A stretch of DNA of 64,000 nucleotides, from positions 11,098,001 to 11,162,000 of the forward strand of contig OU612073.1 in the NCBI GenBank assembly GCA_914767715.1. Direction: 5' to 3'. Below, one piece after another: positions 23,540 through 35,303 of this stretch (its first letter is position 1; each line of letters begins with the position of its first letter). The translations under genes and the position numbers were made by a program. The DNA comes from Membranipora membranacea (taxonomy: Eukaryota; Bryozoa; Gymnolaemata; Cheilostomatida; Membraniporidae). The notes under the pieces were generated by a model, which saw only the letters and a program-made list of their open reading frames with translations, was not told where the DNA came from and searched no databases.

Positions 23540-25455
23540 ATTGAAAAACATGATGATGTATCTTGTGCAAAGAGTCAGGAAATAAACGTGCAGTAAACAG
23601 AGCCATGCGCGGACTAAAAATAGGGTTTTCTTTCTTATGTAAATAAACACCTTTTGTTAGATGAAGAAGCATTTACATTAAGTGCATTGGTTCATTGAAT
23701 CAGCAACAAAAGAAAAAACTATTTTTGTAGTCAACTATTTTACACAGTTGAACACGTGGTGCCGTTTCAGACGGAAACAACTTGATTTGTGATTTGAAAA
23801 CTGCTTGTATGGCGAGAGGTGACTCAATATGTAGTCAAGCTAGGAGAAAGAATAATATGGTCACTGGTAATTGAAGGATTGTTGATCAAATAGAATTAAC
23901 TGGTTTTATGTTTTCTCGCAATAAATCGCTTACAGGTTTACAATTGGCACATTGTGATGGTTTGATAGCTAAAGAACTCTGCATCTCCTCCCAAAGATCA
24001 TGACCTATCATTGAAATACTAATTTGCACAACAGCTTTATATACAATATGGCTTTGCTCCAAAAATCTGTAGTCGTTCTTGAGGCAAAGTCAAATGGACT
24101 TGACCAGCCTGCCCTTTGCTATTTCAAAATTTTTCTTCAAATATTGGCTTTTAAATACTACGAATATATTAAATCTATAATTTGTTCTGAAATTTGCAAC
24201 AGGGAGTTTGGGATATATCTCCTTGCTTGCAACCTACATCTATATTTCCCAAGAGTCTGATTAAAATTCTGGTGCTTCCTTCATAGGTAGGGATGACATG
24301 CACTTTTAAGCAGATCTTTTAAATCCTATGTTACGATATGAAACAAAGGACTATCAAATTTTAATTTACCAACTTACTTTTTATATTACCACAGTGTTCA
24401 TGTTATAATACTAGTTGAGCAACATTATTATACGTTGGCAGAGAACATTATTGTTGTGAGCCTGACTAAGGGCAGTGAAGTGGAAGCATTTTTTAAACCA
24501 GTTTTAAGATTACAGGTCAATTCGATGTACAAATCTGACCAGATTTGTTCCTCCCTTTATTTCTCTATCGTTGATTAGAACACCGTCAATGGATTGGTAA
24601 CTCAAAATGAAAAAAAAACAGGTCAAATTGAAAAGATCAATAGCGAAGAAAGGCAACCTGTTTTGGTTTGGTCGAGTCAGCAATACAGGCTTTCGATGCT
24701 GAAAAGTGGTACCACTTTCATGACAAAAAAGAATTGAGGAACATGTAGTGAAAGCCTTGACGGACATACCATCAACCGGATACCATGGGTAAAATTTACC
24801 AACCTGGTTAAATGTTGACTGGTTTCTATTTCAGCACCATGCATGTAGATGAAATAAAGTAGTTTAAATATAGTATATAATATGTCTTAGGTATATTATA
24901 TTGTGACATTGATAGGCTGACATCCCCTCCACTTCACATGGCCACTGCACCTTAGCCAAACTGCAAAAGGCAAGCATAACATGTTGTTGTATTGTGCAAC
25001 TCGGTATAACGGAAGGTTGATCCAAAGGGTATCACTTCACTCAGCCCTCATATGGGGAATACTTATTGGGCAGTACGTACCGATCCAGCTGTACATTGGT
25101 TTTATTTTTAGTTGGAAGCTTTGGATTCAGTTTCCTTTGTGAAGAAGGCAAAAAAGGCAGAGGTGATTTGGTTGTGCTGGATGGGTTTGGCGGTGATCAC
25201 CTTCAGAAAATGACAATTTTCATTTAGGTTGAACTTTTGCGTAGGCCTTTATGATGGTCGGAGGCCAATTGGGATAGTCTACAATCAATATGACTTTATC
25301 ATTTGGCTTATCAAGTACACCTACACGCTAAGAGGAAACAATCAACAAATCGCTGAGAGGTTTCTTAGGACAATTTAAATCTGGGATTGCAATTGCAGTT
25401 CAGCCCAAACTGCAAGCAATTTTGACATGACTCTATTTATTGACCTTATTTGATA
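23540..25455. repeat. Segmental duplication block B, copy 2
   Basis: This is a direct copy of 9,719-11,624. The stretch around 24,447-24,859 is identical to copy 1 by eye, including an 85-codon minus-strand frame (24,510-24,767). Flanking parts carry many substitutions. No gene family was recognised. Confidence 0.9.
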
Positions 25456-25611
25456 CGAGCTATCTGTGTTTTTAAAATGAGTTTTATTATATAGATTTAC
25501 GTGTGACAATTGATAAACTTCTGGTCATAAAAATTAGGAAATGTCCTGTATTGACCAAGGCCACATGTAAATTTATATGATAAAACTCATTTTACAATCA
25601 TGGATAGCTCA
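25456..25611. mobile_element. TA-flanked MITE at the end of block B copy 2
   Basis: Inverted arms of about 50 bp (outer words CGAGCTATC and GATAGCTCA) enclose a short centre. TA flanks both ends (25,454-25,455 and 25,612-25,613). There is no coding capacity. It sits exactly where homology to unit 1 stops. Confidence 0.75.
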
Positions 25612-25907
25612 TAGCCTATGTATCCTAGCAAAAAATGACAACAATATGGTGTATAGCTTGAAGGTTGATCATTCCAACAAATTTGGAAATCAGTCTCTAG
25701 GATAAATACAGAATGAATTATGGCCCATCAAAGGTAGGGGTGTCTGCAAGAAAAATGCCATTATAACATATAGAGATAACGAGTTTTCGGCATCCAGCTG
25801 TGCACAATTTCCTTTATGAGCGTTGATGTAGAAATCTTATTCTTTAAGCTGCTGCCAATGAAACATCTACAGTCCTGGTCATCTGATATGTCAACAAATA
25901 GTTGGGC
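25612..25907. other. Inverted counterpart of the unit 1 B-C junction
   Basis: About 25,813-25,911 is the reverse complement of 11,628-11,735. The rest (25,614-25,812) has no clear match or gene. Confidence 0.6.
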
Positions 25908-26922
25908 TACTGTGCGTATGGTGATGGTAGCGTCTCGTAGTGCGCATTGAGTTGATGAGCTCGATGTGAGTATTAATACAGTATAAATAATCTGAGACTT
26001 TCTATGGCTTGAATTTACTGTTCTAATGGCTGAATTATGTTGAGTTGAATGGATGATTTCCTTGGGATCTAATGCAAGCAAATGCCTACCAAACACATTA
26101 CCAACCACATTACCAACTTGTTACTAACAGAGGCGAGTTCAGAAAATGTACCTCACCCTATGCATCTCATCATGTCATAGAAACATGTAGAAGGTTGACT
26201 CTCAACTACTGCCAACCGAATTTTTACTTGAATTACTTGAAAACCTCCCTCTCCCTTCTGTCTGATAATCTAGACCTGGACAGTACCCACTATACACTAC
26301 TACCTAGAGGAGGGTGGGCGGTGGGTTATTGAGACCCATTCTCATATCACCCTTAAACCTAGTCTGTCAGCAGTTCCCTTCGACACTTGCTCCAAAACTA
26401 AGTTGGCATGAGCTACATGTATAGGAGTCTGAACTTACGAGCATGTACCACAGAAGTTAACTTTGCCCATAACGAGATGATCAGCTACCAAACACACGAA
26501 ATCAATATCGAACAAACTAAATTGGAATTGTATGTGGTGGTGGTTTATCCATCAAGCAAAAGGCAAGCTAAGCATACACACTACAGGTCTATTTCATAAT
26601 AGGGGTATCTGGCAATGTTTGAGTTTGACTGTCCTCTCTTGGGTTTCGGTTGTTTGAAGGCGATTCATGGTTGAGAAGATTTGAAATACTACCTCATGAG
26701 CCGTTCATACATAAGGTCTATGGATCTAGTTAGACTGAGTTAGTTGAGAGATGAGAGACATTTTGTCAATTAATGACCTATGACTTTGTAGGGGATGGGG
26801 AGGGACAGTCAAACATTTCCAAAGACCCATGTTTCGGAGTCGACAGATGAAACACACTGCACTCGTTACTCTAGATACCTCTCATAGATTTGTCCCCATT
26901 AATTAGACACTATCTCAGTCAC

Positions 26923-27035
26923 AGGCCTTCTGTAGTTAGTGGGAGTCCAGTGGTTGAGTGGCCCCATGATCGAGGACTTTCCTCTCGACCATTGGGGCAC
27001 TCCACCACTCGACTTGCACCAACTACAGAAGGCCT
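26923..27035. repeat. Long inverted repeat (hairpin), copy 2
   Basis: This is the counterpart of 15,667-15,779, with arms of about 43 bp. It differs at only a few positions. Confidence 0.8.
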
Positions 27036-27294
27036 ATGTGCTCTGTCAATTTGCTCATAGTCACTTTCTGCACCTCTCAGAACAAACATCATCCTAACTT
27101 ATAATACCCTAACTTCAATTAATCATCATAGGCCTACTGTAGTAGTTGGTGCAAGTCCAGTGGTTAAGTGCAACATATACAGAGGGCCTGTGCTATTAGT
27201 CAACTAGCTCACTTACAGTCACTCGTTGCACCTCTCACAACAAACAACACCCTGCCACCCAATCTTAATTAATGTTTATCAATTACTACCCAAC

Positions 27295-27296
<2 letters not shown>

Positions 27297-27325
<29 letters not shown>
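27297..27325. repeat. (TA)n microsatellite, expanded
   Basis: About 14 AT units, compared with eight at the homologous site 16,057. Confidence 0.9.
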
Positions 27326-27330
<5 letters not shown>

Positions 27331-27820
27331 CACATACATAGAGTAGACATAGATAGAGCAGGGAGAAGAATAGAATGCATAGGGGAACTGTAACTCCTTG
27401 CCCATATGTACTGAACAAATCCTCCCTTTCAATTTAGGGTTAGTCACTTGATTGACGCCTTGTGCTTGTTAAATTCGCTCATGGATCGTTGATGCCGCCA
27501 GTATGGAAGGTTGGGCAGACCTAAAAGAGCAGAGTTTGTTGTTGAGTTCACGAAACAGTATAAAATAGAGCTATTGATAAAAAGCAAAACGCATCTAAGA
27601 TAAAAACCATCTTCCCACACTACTATTCATTTCCTGCATTTCCTTCCAGATCTCCAACGTATAAACCCCTTATAATGATAGCTGCAGTCTTCAACTTTTC
27701 ATCCACAGATGAAAATGTAGATATTGCTTTCTCTACGATCTTCAGAATGTCTAGAAAATCACAGTGGGTGTGATGTGCAAGGTAAGAAAATTATCAGTTT
27801 TACTTGTATAACAGACTACC

Positions 27821-28154
27821 CAAAGACCAAAGCATGTTATAGTCAGACGGCTTCTTATGATAAAGTTGTGTCATATTCAATGCTCTACTTGGCATGAATT
27901 AATGATTGTGGAAAAGTGCCTTCCATAAGGGAAGGTAACTCCCATTCCCTGCATTATGATGTCACAGTCTCCCAGATGTGCAAGACAAGAAGCGATGACT
28001 TCCAGTAGACTGTGACATCATAATGCAGAGAAAGAGAGTTACATTCCACCTACAATAATTATGCCAAGTAGAGCATTGAATTTTTTTATCATGCAAATCT
28101 GACACAGGTTTATCATCAGTAACTGCCTGACTATAACATGCTTTTGTCTTTGGG
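27821..28154. repeat. Large inverted repeat overlapping the RING exon 3' end, copy 2
   Basis: The left arm 27,821-27,970 and right arm 28,007-28,154 have the same design as 19,302-19,635. The right arm includes the C-terminal codons of the minus-strand RING frame. Confidence 0.85.
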
Positions 28155-28617
28155 AAGCATTCAACAAAGTGTTAATTTTTTGTGTGACAAATTGATGAAC
28201 TAGTTTTGAAACTGAATCGATCATATCAACAGCAATGGTGCAGTCAATGAACTCATTGGTGATAGATACGCGAATAGGGCATGGATTATCAAAAATGGCA
28301 CAATGCAATACTTGGAATTCCCAGATCACGTTTATGATGTCATCTATGATTGATAGGATGTGGGGGTCTCTTCTTAGAGTCCTGTGAAACACACCCAGAT
28401 CAATATAGATTGGGAGCAACTTACTTTCTCGCTGTTGTGTTGCGGATTCACGGACACACACAGGGCAGCCATGTCTAGTGTAAACTTTAGATCGAGTCAC
28501 ACAGTACTCATGTGCTCTATGTCCGCAGTACAGGTTGAACCAGCACTCCCCGTCTTCTCCGCTGCGTAAGCAACAATCCATAGCTAGAGATGGGTGATAG
28601 ATGGTAGGTATAGGCAT
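28039..28617 (-). CDS. RING-H2-like zinc finger protein, 3' exon (paralogue 2)
   Basis: This is the paralogue of 19,520-20,098, with the same acceptor, the same ATG position and 192 codons. All RING ligands (C31, H33, H36, C39, C51, C54) are kept. Between residues 48 and 192 I count 12 amino-acid changes against paralogue 1. One of them turns the downstream CPIC motif into CPIR, removing a cysteine. Almost all of the nucleotide differences in the frame are replacements, yet no indel or stop has appeared. Either both exons are under weak constraint or the proteins are diverging. A ubiquitin-ligase role is inferred from the finger alone. Confidence 0.6.
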   Translation of the reverse strand: MPIPTIYHPSLAMDCCLRSGEDGECWFNLYCGHRAHEYCVTRSKVYTRHGCPVCVRESATQQRESKLLPIYIDLGVFHRTLRRDPHILSIIDDIINVIWEFQVLHCAIFDNPCPIRVSITNEFIDCTIAVDMIDSVSKLVHQFVTQKINTLLNASQRQKHVIVRQLLMINLCQICMIKKFNALLGIIIVGGM

Positions 28618-29780
28618 CTGAAACAAAGCAGACATACAATAGAGTGCATGTTTGTAACAAGTATTTAATCTGATGCTAATAGTCTGTCCAGTAGACACCA
28701 CAGGTCTACTTCAATCAATTTTGCCAGCGCTTGAGTCACAACTTAAATGCTGGCAAAGTGGATAAAACTTGATCTAACGTCTCCCATGTTGACACACCCC
28801 TACAGGCACTATAAATATCTCTACTGTTGGTAGGTATAGAGTCACCATCTCATGCAAGCAAAATAAGAGCCGGTAAAAGACCTGTCATGAGAGAGTTGAA
28901 TTCATTGCCAGTCACACAATGCCGCAACAAAAAAGTATAAATTTGACAGCATATCAAACTCTCGTAAGCAATGCATTTTCTAATAATCCACATCTATATA
29001 CATTCTCCGACTATGCTGATGGAGGAGGGGGGGGGGGATCAAGAGTCTGAGGGGCTCAGACTAGTCGACTATGTTTGGCAGCACTGATGACTATTCAAAA
29101 GCTAAATTCTGGTTTTCAAAAAAGTATTATAGGAGCAGGAACACAGTAATTTTAGATCACAGAAATCACAGAAAAATTAAATTGAACAGTGTGGAACAAA
29201 TAATTGCCTTTCTAATAGATCATTAACTCCATGCTGTACCTCCAAATATTTTGAATTACATTATGCCATGCAGTAATTTCTTTGGCACATTATGATTATG
29301 TTAAATATCCGACCAGGATATTATTGTTTGCAAGATAAAAAGCGTATAATAATAAATATGGTTCAAAATGCATGTAGCCTGCTTTTTCTAGACTCAAAGG
29401 AATTTCCCAAAATGATTGCTATTTTGGGTGCTTTCATATGTCAATTGGAAGAAACTTTGAGCAGAGTAAAACAGGATGAAATAGTATTAATCCCTACTAA
29501 TGTAAACTCCTGTATGTCAACATAAAAGTCAATTGATCAATGATTGATCTGAACAAAAAATGATAAGAAATGAAATGTTGCCGGTCCACTACTTACAAGC
29601 TCAATGCGATGTACGGAGACAGATCACCTCAACACAAGTTGCACCTGGAGTGAAAAGTCTGATGGCGATGCAGAAGACAATGCAAAACTTAACTTCATAC
29701 AACGCAGCCTTATAAAATTGCTGCATACAAGAGACAAAAATTTTCCTACCGTTCTTGCTGATGCTAGGTGCAAAACTAAT

Positions 29781-30665
29781 TCATAAAAGCAAAACCACAG
29801 TTAGATATAATGTGCTTTTATGGTAACAGCCTGTAGATTAAAAACTACAAGATTGTTATTGCACTAGCCACTTGGATAAATTCAATGGATGGCCCGCAGC
29901 CAGTTGATAATGTTTGCTCAGTGATATAGCATGAGCATGAAACTCCATCCAATGGGTTTTCCTGGTTTGTTGCCAATGCCTGTCTGATATTCTAGCGGGT
30001 CCTACAAGGAAATTTGTTGGAATGCATGATGCATGATGCTAAACTTGCATACTTGTACATAGAGTTCATGCTTTGTTAAGCCCATGCATGATCATGGATT
30101 ACACTAAGTTTGTTTTTGTGCAGCCCATAGACCAAATAAAAGCCTTTCAAACACTCTAGCCTTTTTCTCTTTCTACACATAATATATTATGGCTATTACC
30201 CAGTAGTTGAGCAATAACTAAAGAATAACCAAATAAAAAAATATTTTGGAAATTTTAGAATTGTTGAGTGATGCCCAATTAGGAAGTAGTAATCAGGGTG
30301 TGAAACTTGTTTGCCAACGCCAACAAGCAGAGTCTGGTTAACATTAAACACAAAGATGGTCAATCTTGTCTGATCGGTACCCTAGACTACATTTAAAAGC
30401 AGTTTTTGTTTTTGACATATAAGCCGAAATAAATGCCTAATCTTTGCCAATTCAAAAATATACTCTCGCCTTTATCAGTAATCAAACTGTGGTGGAGAAG
30501 TTTTGATATTAAATTTGTATTTTGGAAGGTATGATTAGTGTGGTCAAGGAGTCTCATTTTGATCAAGTCACACAATACTCATTTGGTGAAAAGTTTGTCA
30601 CACAACAAATTAACTCTATAAAATTCCATCACTCCTGTTTAGATTAGTTTTCACATATACTGATA
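29781..30665. other. End of duplication and unique sequence, no gene seen
   Basis: Up to about 29,945 this matches 7,900-8,110. Beyond that I see unique AT-rich sequence without supported ORFs. Confidence 0.45.
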
Positions 30666-30919
30666 CCCTGGAAATTATAAATTTACAGCCTGGAGGCGAG
30701 CCAAAACAGTTATTATGTCGACTGCTCTCTTCTATCAAAACCCTATGGTAACAATAACAGATTAAATGTATACCAAGAAAACTTTGTGGATAGATAATGT
30801 GCAGTAAAGCATGCCCTGCAAGAAATTTCTCTGCAAAAACTTCCTCGAACCCTGGAAATTATAAATTTACACCTTGGAGACGAGGCAAAACTGTTATTAT
30901 GTCGACTGCTCTCTTCTAT
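30666..30919 (+). repeat. Direct repeat pair of about 70 bp
   Basis: 30,666-30,735 and 30,850-30,919 share 'cctggaaattataaatttac' and end with 'gactgctctcttctat'. They are separated by about 114 bp. No gene was recognised. Confidence 0.8.
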
Positions 30920-31196
30920 GGCTTGCATACCTCAAAAATTATACAATCTTAGGTAACAGCATACCCACTCTTTGCCAATATATCACTGACCACTTCCTCC
31001 TTGGTCAATGTTAAAGATAGCTGACCCACTTACAATGCAAATACCCATTCTGTATCTCAACACACAAATATGGCGTGTGCTGAATTCAGATTTTCTTATC
31101 TGTCACAATCATAAAATTAACAATAACATTTGTTTGGTCCAAGCTGCGCTGCAAGGTTCTACATTTTGTCTTTTTGCCCTCCTAAACTCAAATTTA

Positions 31197-31470
31197 CTTT
31201 ATACTCAGACAAGGAAGTTATGAATGTTTTGATAACACATGTATTGGCAATTAACCATGTTGACAAAAAACTTATTGAACGATTACAAAGTGTAGCAACC
31301 TTTCGAAATGAACCCCCAATCTGCTGAGAACAATGTGTTACTGTCTTTTTAGTCACGTCGATATGTCTTTCCATCTGGATCCACAATCATATCGAAGAGC
31401 ATTGCTGATAATTGTATCAAACTAATCAATGGCACTCAGCTTGACTGAAGTAAGCTCTTAATATTATGTT
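31197..31470 (+). repeat. Local duplication, copy 1 (about 275 bp)
   Basis: This matches 32,036-32,350 in direct orientation, with a few substitutions. The open frames inside are not conserved between copies, so it is probably non-coding. Confidence 0.85.
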
Positions 31471-31736
31471 GTAAGCTTCTTGTTGACGGAAAACCCACTA
31501 AATGAAACTCTTGTCATATTTTGGCAGCAATCCAACTGATTGTTGATAAAAACGTTGGACAGTTCTTTAAAAAAGAATTTTCAAAATTTTATATTTGTAA
31601 TCAGATAGCTCAGCTGACATTTATGGCACCATTCTCAAATTAAGTGGTTCACTGCGCAAAATACGAGCACTTCCTCGAAGGGTTCAACCAATGGCAATAG
31701 TGAAACAACAATTTTTGTGATTTTGGTTAGACAGTA

Positions 31737-31885
31737 GGTAAATTTGTGCCCTTGGTATCTATATTAAATAATCAATAATCATAATCATTTTCATGGGGAA
31801 ATCCAACTGAATTCAACTTGGAATCAAGTTGTCTCCCTATTACCAATTGATTATTTAATATAGATACAATGGGCGCGAATTTACC
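31737..31885. mobile_element. TA-flanked MITE (149 bp)
   Basis: Inverted arms of about 40 bp begin GGTAAATTTGTGCCC on the left and end GGGCGCGAATTTACC on the right, with TA on both sides. There is no coding capacity. Confidence 0.8.
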
Positions 31886-32035
31886 TAGTATAACCTCAAA
31901 CTTGGTTTTCCCATAATATCACAGAGTAAGAATATATCCTTGCTCTGTGATATTATGCTAATGACAACCTTGTGTAGTTCTGTTGTATATTCAAGGATCT
32001 AATGATTATACATTCTAAACCATGGCCAAGTGTAC

Positions 32036-32350
32036 TTATACTCAGACAAATAAGTTATGAATGTTTTGATAACACATGTATTGGCAATTAACCTCGTTGC
32101 CAATTAGCCTTTGAATTTTTGCAACTGTTTTTTTCCAGTCGACAAAAAGCTTATTGAGCGATTACAAAGTGTAGCAACCTTTTTGAAATGAACCCCCAAT
32201 CTACTGAGAATAATGTGTTACTGTTTTTTTAGTCACATCGCTATGTCTTTTCATCTGGATCCACAATCATATCGAAGAGCATTACTGATAATTGTGTCAA
32301 ACTAATCAATGGCACTCAGCTTGACTGAGGTAAGCTCTTAATATTATGTT
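32036..32350 (+). repeat. Local duplication, copy 2
   Basis: This is a direct copy of 31,197-31,470 carrying an extra block of about 42 bp near 32,098-32,140. Confidence 0.85.
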
Positions 32351-33410
32351 ATTATGTCTTCTTCCGCATTCATCCACAAGGGTTTGATTTCGCTTGCGTA
32401 CATAAATGCTACTTGCAGCTACAGTGAGCTTTTCAGAAAAGCCGATGGATGTCTCACAGATCACTTCAAACGCTACGATGCAACATCATCAATAATGGCC
32501 TGTGTTGCTTTGTGGTTGAAAGCTACCTAAGACTGAGTATCACTTTAGGTATACACACATGCCCTCTCTGCATAGATTTTAAGGTTGAGATAAATTGTGT
32601 GTAGGAGTTGTGTGTCCTGTGTGTGATATTTGTGAACATTCTTGGGAATCCCAAGTGGGTTGGCCCACTGGAAAATATCAACATAAGACGTCAGTGAGTT
32701 AATATGGGAAAAGACGAGACTTGAAACTGAATGGGATAATGACAACAAACTTATTGCCGATCCAGATAGTGTCTTGCTTATCGCCCTATCAATCATAATG
32801 TGTCGAACATCGATCATCTAAACCAACAAATTATGCAATAATAGTGTTAATTGTGTTAATACTAACTAGGGACCATTGGTGAGCTACATAACCTAACTGA
32901 ACTGAATAATACATGCAGAGAGGGCATAACCCTAAGGTCTCGTATTGTAACCATGCGGCTTGTTGGTGAACAGGCCTGGATTAATTTGGGAAACAAAACA
33001 CAGATTTTAGCCATGTCACACCAGCAAGCCCACTGTCATTGAACCACAATATCTAGCCGCCCAGGCAATATAATGATCCAGAAATATGCACACTATATGT
33101 AACATGCTAATGCCCTCCCACCACACTGCACAGACCTGACCACAGCACACAGCTGTCCTACTAACTTCTTCAAAACAAAACATTTTGATACATTTCTGTC
33201 TGCCATTAATAATAAGAAGTGGCATCGACTTGTGGGGAAGAAGAATGCTGATTGGTTAACTATTGGTCAGATTGTTACTAATTGGATGATAAATTTATGT
33301 AGGTGTAACGAGGCAACAACTGCTTGACCTTGAAGGTTAATACATTGAGCTCAACAGTTTTATATGTCTCTTCTGAGGTAGTATATTGTTAATAAAAATA
33401 AGAGATATAT
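32351..33410. other. No gene seen
   Basis: Only short unsupported ORFs are present. It ends at the 3' tail of the LINE on the minus strand. Confidence 0.4.
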
Positions 33411-33523
33411 AGATTGATTGATTGATTTATTAGCTATCACAAACATTAAATGTTGCGAAAAATGGATGCATATACTTTGTCATAATAAGAGCTTGCTACC
33501 AGTGTATGGAACTACAGACTTTT

Positions 33524-34084
33524 TTAAAAAAGAATCTCATTAAGTGTGATGCACATTTGCCTCAGAAAACAGTCTTTGCCCCATGAGCTGCGATATTTAA
33601 CATGTCTGAGACGACCAGAAGGGCAATGTTCAAGAAAATCGTGTATAAAGTGGTCTTCATCAGACAAACAGCACATGATAATGGATTTAGTTCTCTGTTT
33701 AACAATGGTATCGAGATCGCCTACGTCAAGCCCTAAATTCTTGGCATCGTTGAAAACTTTTCTTAGTAATTTCTTGTCCTTAGCATATATGCTAGTGTGC
33801 AAAACAGGTAGACAATACATTATGAGTGAGACTACAAAACTTTCGAACAGCATGGAGGCTAATGGCTTCGAACTCAGATACATATAATTTTTAACAACAT
33901 ACATCCTTTGACTTGCTTTGCCAGTTATTTTATGCACATAATTTTCGAATCTTAGTTTGTTATCAATGTCTACACCAAGGTATTTTACCTTTTCACAAAA
34001 TGATATATTGGTGCCATCTAGGTTCAGTTTAGGAGTGTTTGAGGCGTTGAGTAGAGAAAAGCATTTCCTTTGTCTTAGAAGCAT
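33524..34084 (-). pseudogene. C-terminal part of the LINE ORF, shifted frame
   Basis: The frame continues the RT protein after a frameshift in the overlap 34,029-34,084. It has the post-RT signature KVKYLGVDIDNKLRFE, usual for Jockey/CR1-like LINEs, followed by a thumb/C-terminal region. It ends at 33,524, about 100 bp before the repeat tail. Confidence 0.8.
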
Positions 34085-34940
34085 TAAGTAGTAAATCTAA
34101 ATCAGTGCATTGTTTGGAGATTCTATTAATATCAGAAAAATAATAGCATAAGTCAAAATCATTACCAACTAATCCAATTACACAAGTGTCATCTGCGTAT
34201 TTGAGTACTGTGATATTCGACAGTTTAGATGTAATCCTGTTTGTATAGATGGAGAATAATAGTGGTGAGAGTACACTGCCCTGGGGAGTTCCTGTATGAG
34301 TCAATATTGGTGCAGACAGTTGATTGTTGACCATTGTTTGCTGGACACGGTTACTCAAGAAGCTAGTTACCCATCCTATTACTCTGGTGTCGAGGTGTTG
34401 TAGCAGGGGGATTAGATATTCTACTCTGATGGTGTTGAAAGCAGAAGAAAAGTCCAAAATTAAACATCTTGCATAGTTAGATGCTGCTTTGTCAATAAAG
34501 TGTGTGATAGTTGTTGTAAGGCATAGGACAGCATCTTGTGTTGATCTTTTCTGGCGGTAGGCAAACTGATGGCGGTCTATGGCTGTGTGTTTAGTTATGT
34601 ATATTTTAAGTTGTCTCTCTAACATTTTACATAGGCAGATGGTTATGGCTATCGGGCGGTAGTCTTTGAGTCGTGTTGGTGTGGTGACTTTTGGTAGTGG
34701 TTTTATTACAGCAGATTTCCAAAGCTTAGATGTTGTATGTTGCTCTATAGAGTTATTGAAGAGTTTAGTAATAATAGGGGCTAGTTGGTAGGCACATATT
34801 CTAAGGACCTCAGGGATTAGTCCGTCGGGCCCAGCTCCTTTCCTTATAGTCGCTGCTAGCTTGTTACAACTGAGTGGTACCCAACTGAGGTAGTATGTAT
34901 GTTCACTCATTAGCCACCTGCCTATAGAATTTGGAAACAA
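34029..34940 (-). pseudogene. Reverse transcriptase fragment of the LINE
   Basis: The frame contains RT landmarks in order: GPDGLIPEVL, a DYRPIAIT block, LDFSSAFNTI (motif A with catalytic Asp), GTPQGSVLSPLLFS (motif B) and KYADDT (motif C, about 34,190-34,205). Such enzymes copy LINE RNA into DNA at the target site. The pattern fits the Jockey/CR1 group. The N-terminus, including any endonuclease, is missing. The frame ends shortly after motif C and the protein continues in another frame (33,524-34,084), so the element carries a frameshift and is inactive. Confidence 0.85.
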
Positions 34941-35011
34941 TGCCCTTATTATAACCGCAGTATGCTTGACTAAGTTCTAACCACTCATGGACATTAACCA
35001 CGCTACAATAC

Positions 35012-35303
35012 CGACCTTACGGTAATAGAATGCAATTTGAGATTGAGAAAATGTGATTTATCTACAAAATTACCTGCAGCAATAAGGGACATGACTAGAG
35101 CTCAATACGCGAGCTTACGGTAATAGAATGCAATTTGAGATTGAGAAAATGTGATTTCTCTACAAAATTACCTGCAGCAATAAGGGACATGACTAGAGCT
35201 CAATACGCGACCTTACGGTAATAGAATGCCATTTGAGATTGAGAAAATGTGATTTATCTACAAAATTACCTGCAGCAATAAGGGACATGACTAGAGCTCA
35301 ACC
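35012..35303. repeat. Three tandem copies of a 98-bp repeat
   Basis: Copies start at about 35,016, 35,114 and 35,212 with 'cttacggtaatagaatgc'. They differ at only a few bases. They abut the 5' end of the truncated minus-strand LINE. Confidence 0.9.

Larger units (their letters stand above)
25908..27529. repeat. Segmental duplication block C, copy 2
   Basis: This is a direct copy of 14,655-16,273, with the hairpin (26,923-27,035) and an expanded TA tract. The 63-codon frame at 26,408-26,599 (plus) remains open as in copy 1, but no function is evident. Confidence 0.9.
27530..29780. repeat. Segmental duplication block D, copy 2
   Basis: This is a direct copy of 19,009-21,258. Beyond about 29,760 it continues into sequence that matches only the third copy at 7,722-8,110, up to about 29,945. 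Confidence 0.9.
33411..34985 (-). mobile_element. 5'-truncated Jockey/CR1-like LINE
   Basis: This non-LTR retrotransposon relic on the minus strand contains most of a reverse transcriptase domain and the C-terminal region. Its 3' end carries an (AATC)n-type tail (33,412-33,427 as GATT on plus). The 5' end stops near the tandem repeats at 35,012. No endonuclease domain remains in view. Confidence 0.85.

Noticed and set aside
33546-33887. Plus-strand frame opposite the LINE ORF
   Set aside because: It is the antisense shadow of the reverse-transcriptase protein on the minus strand.
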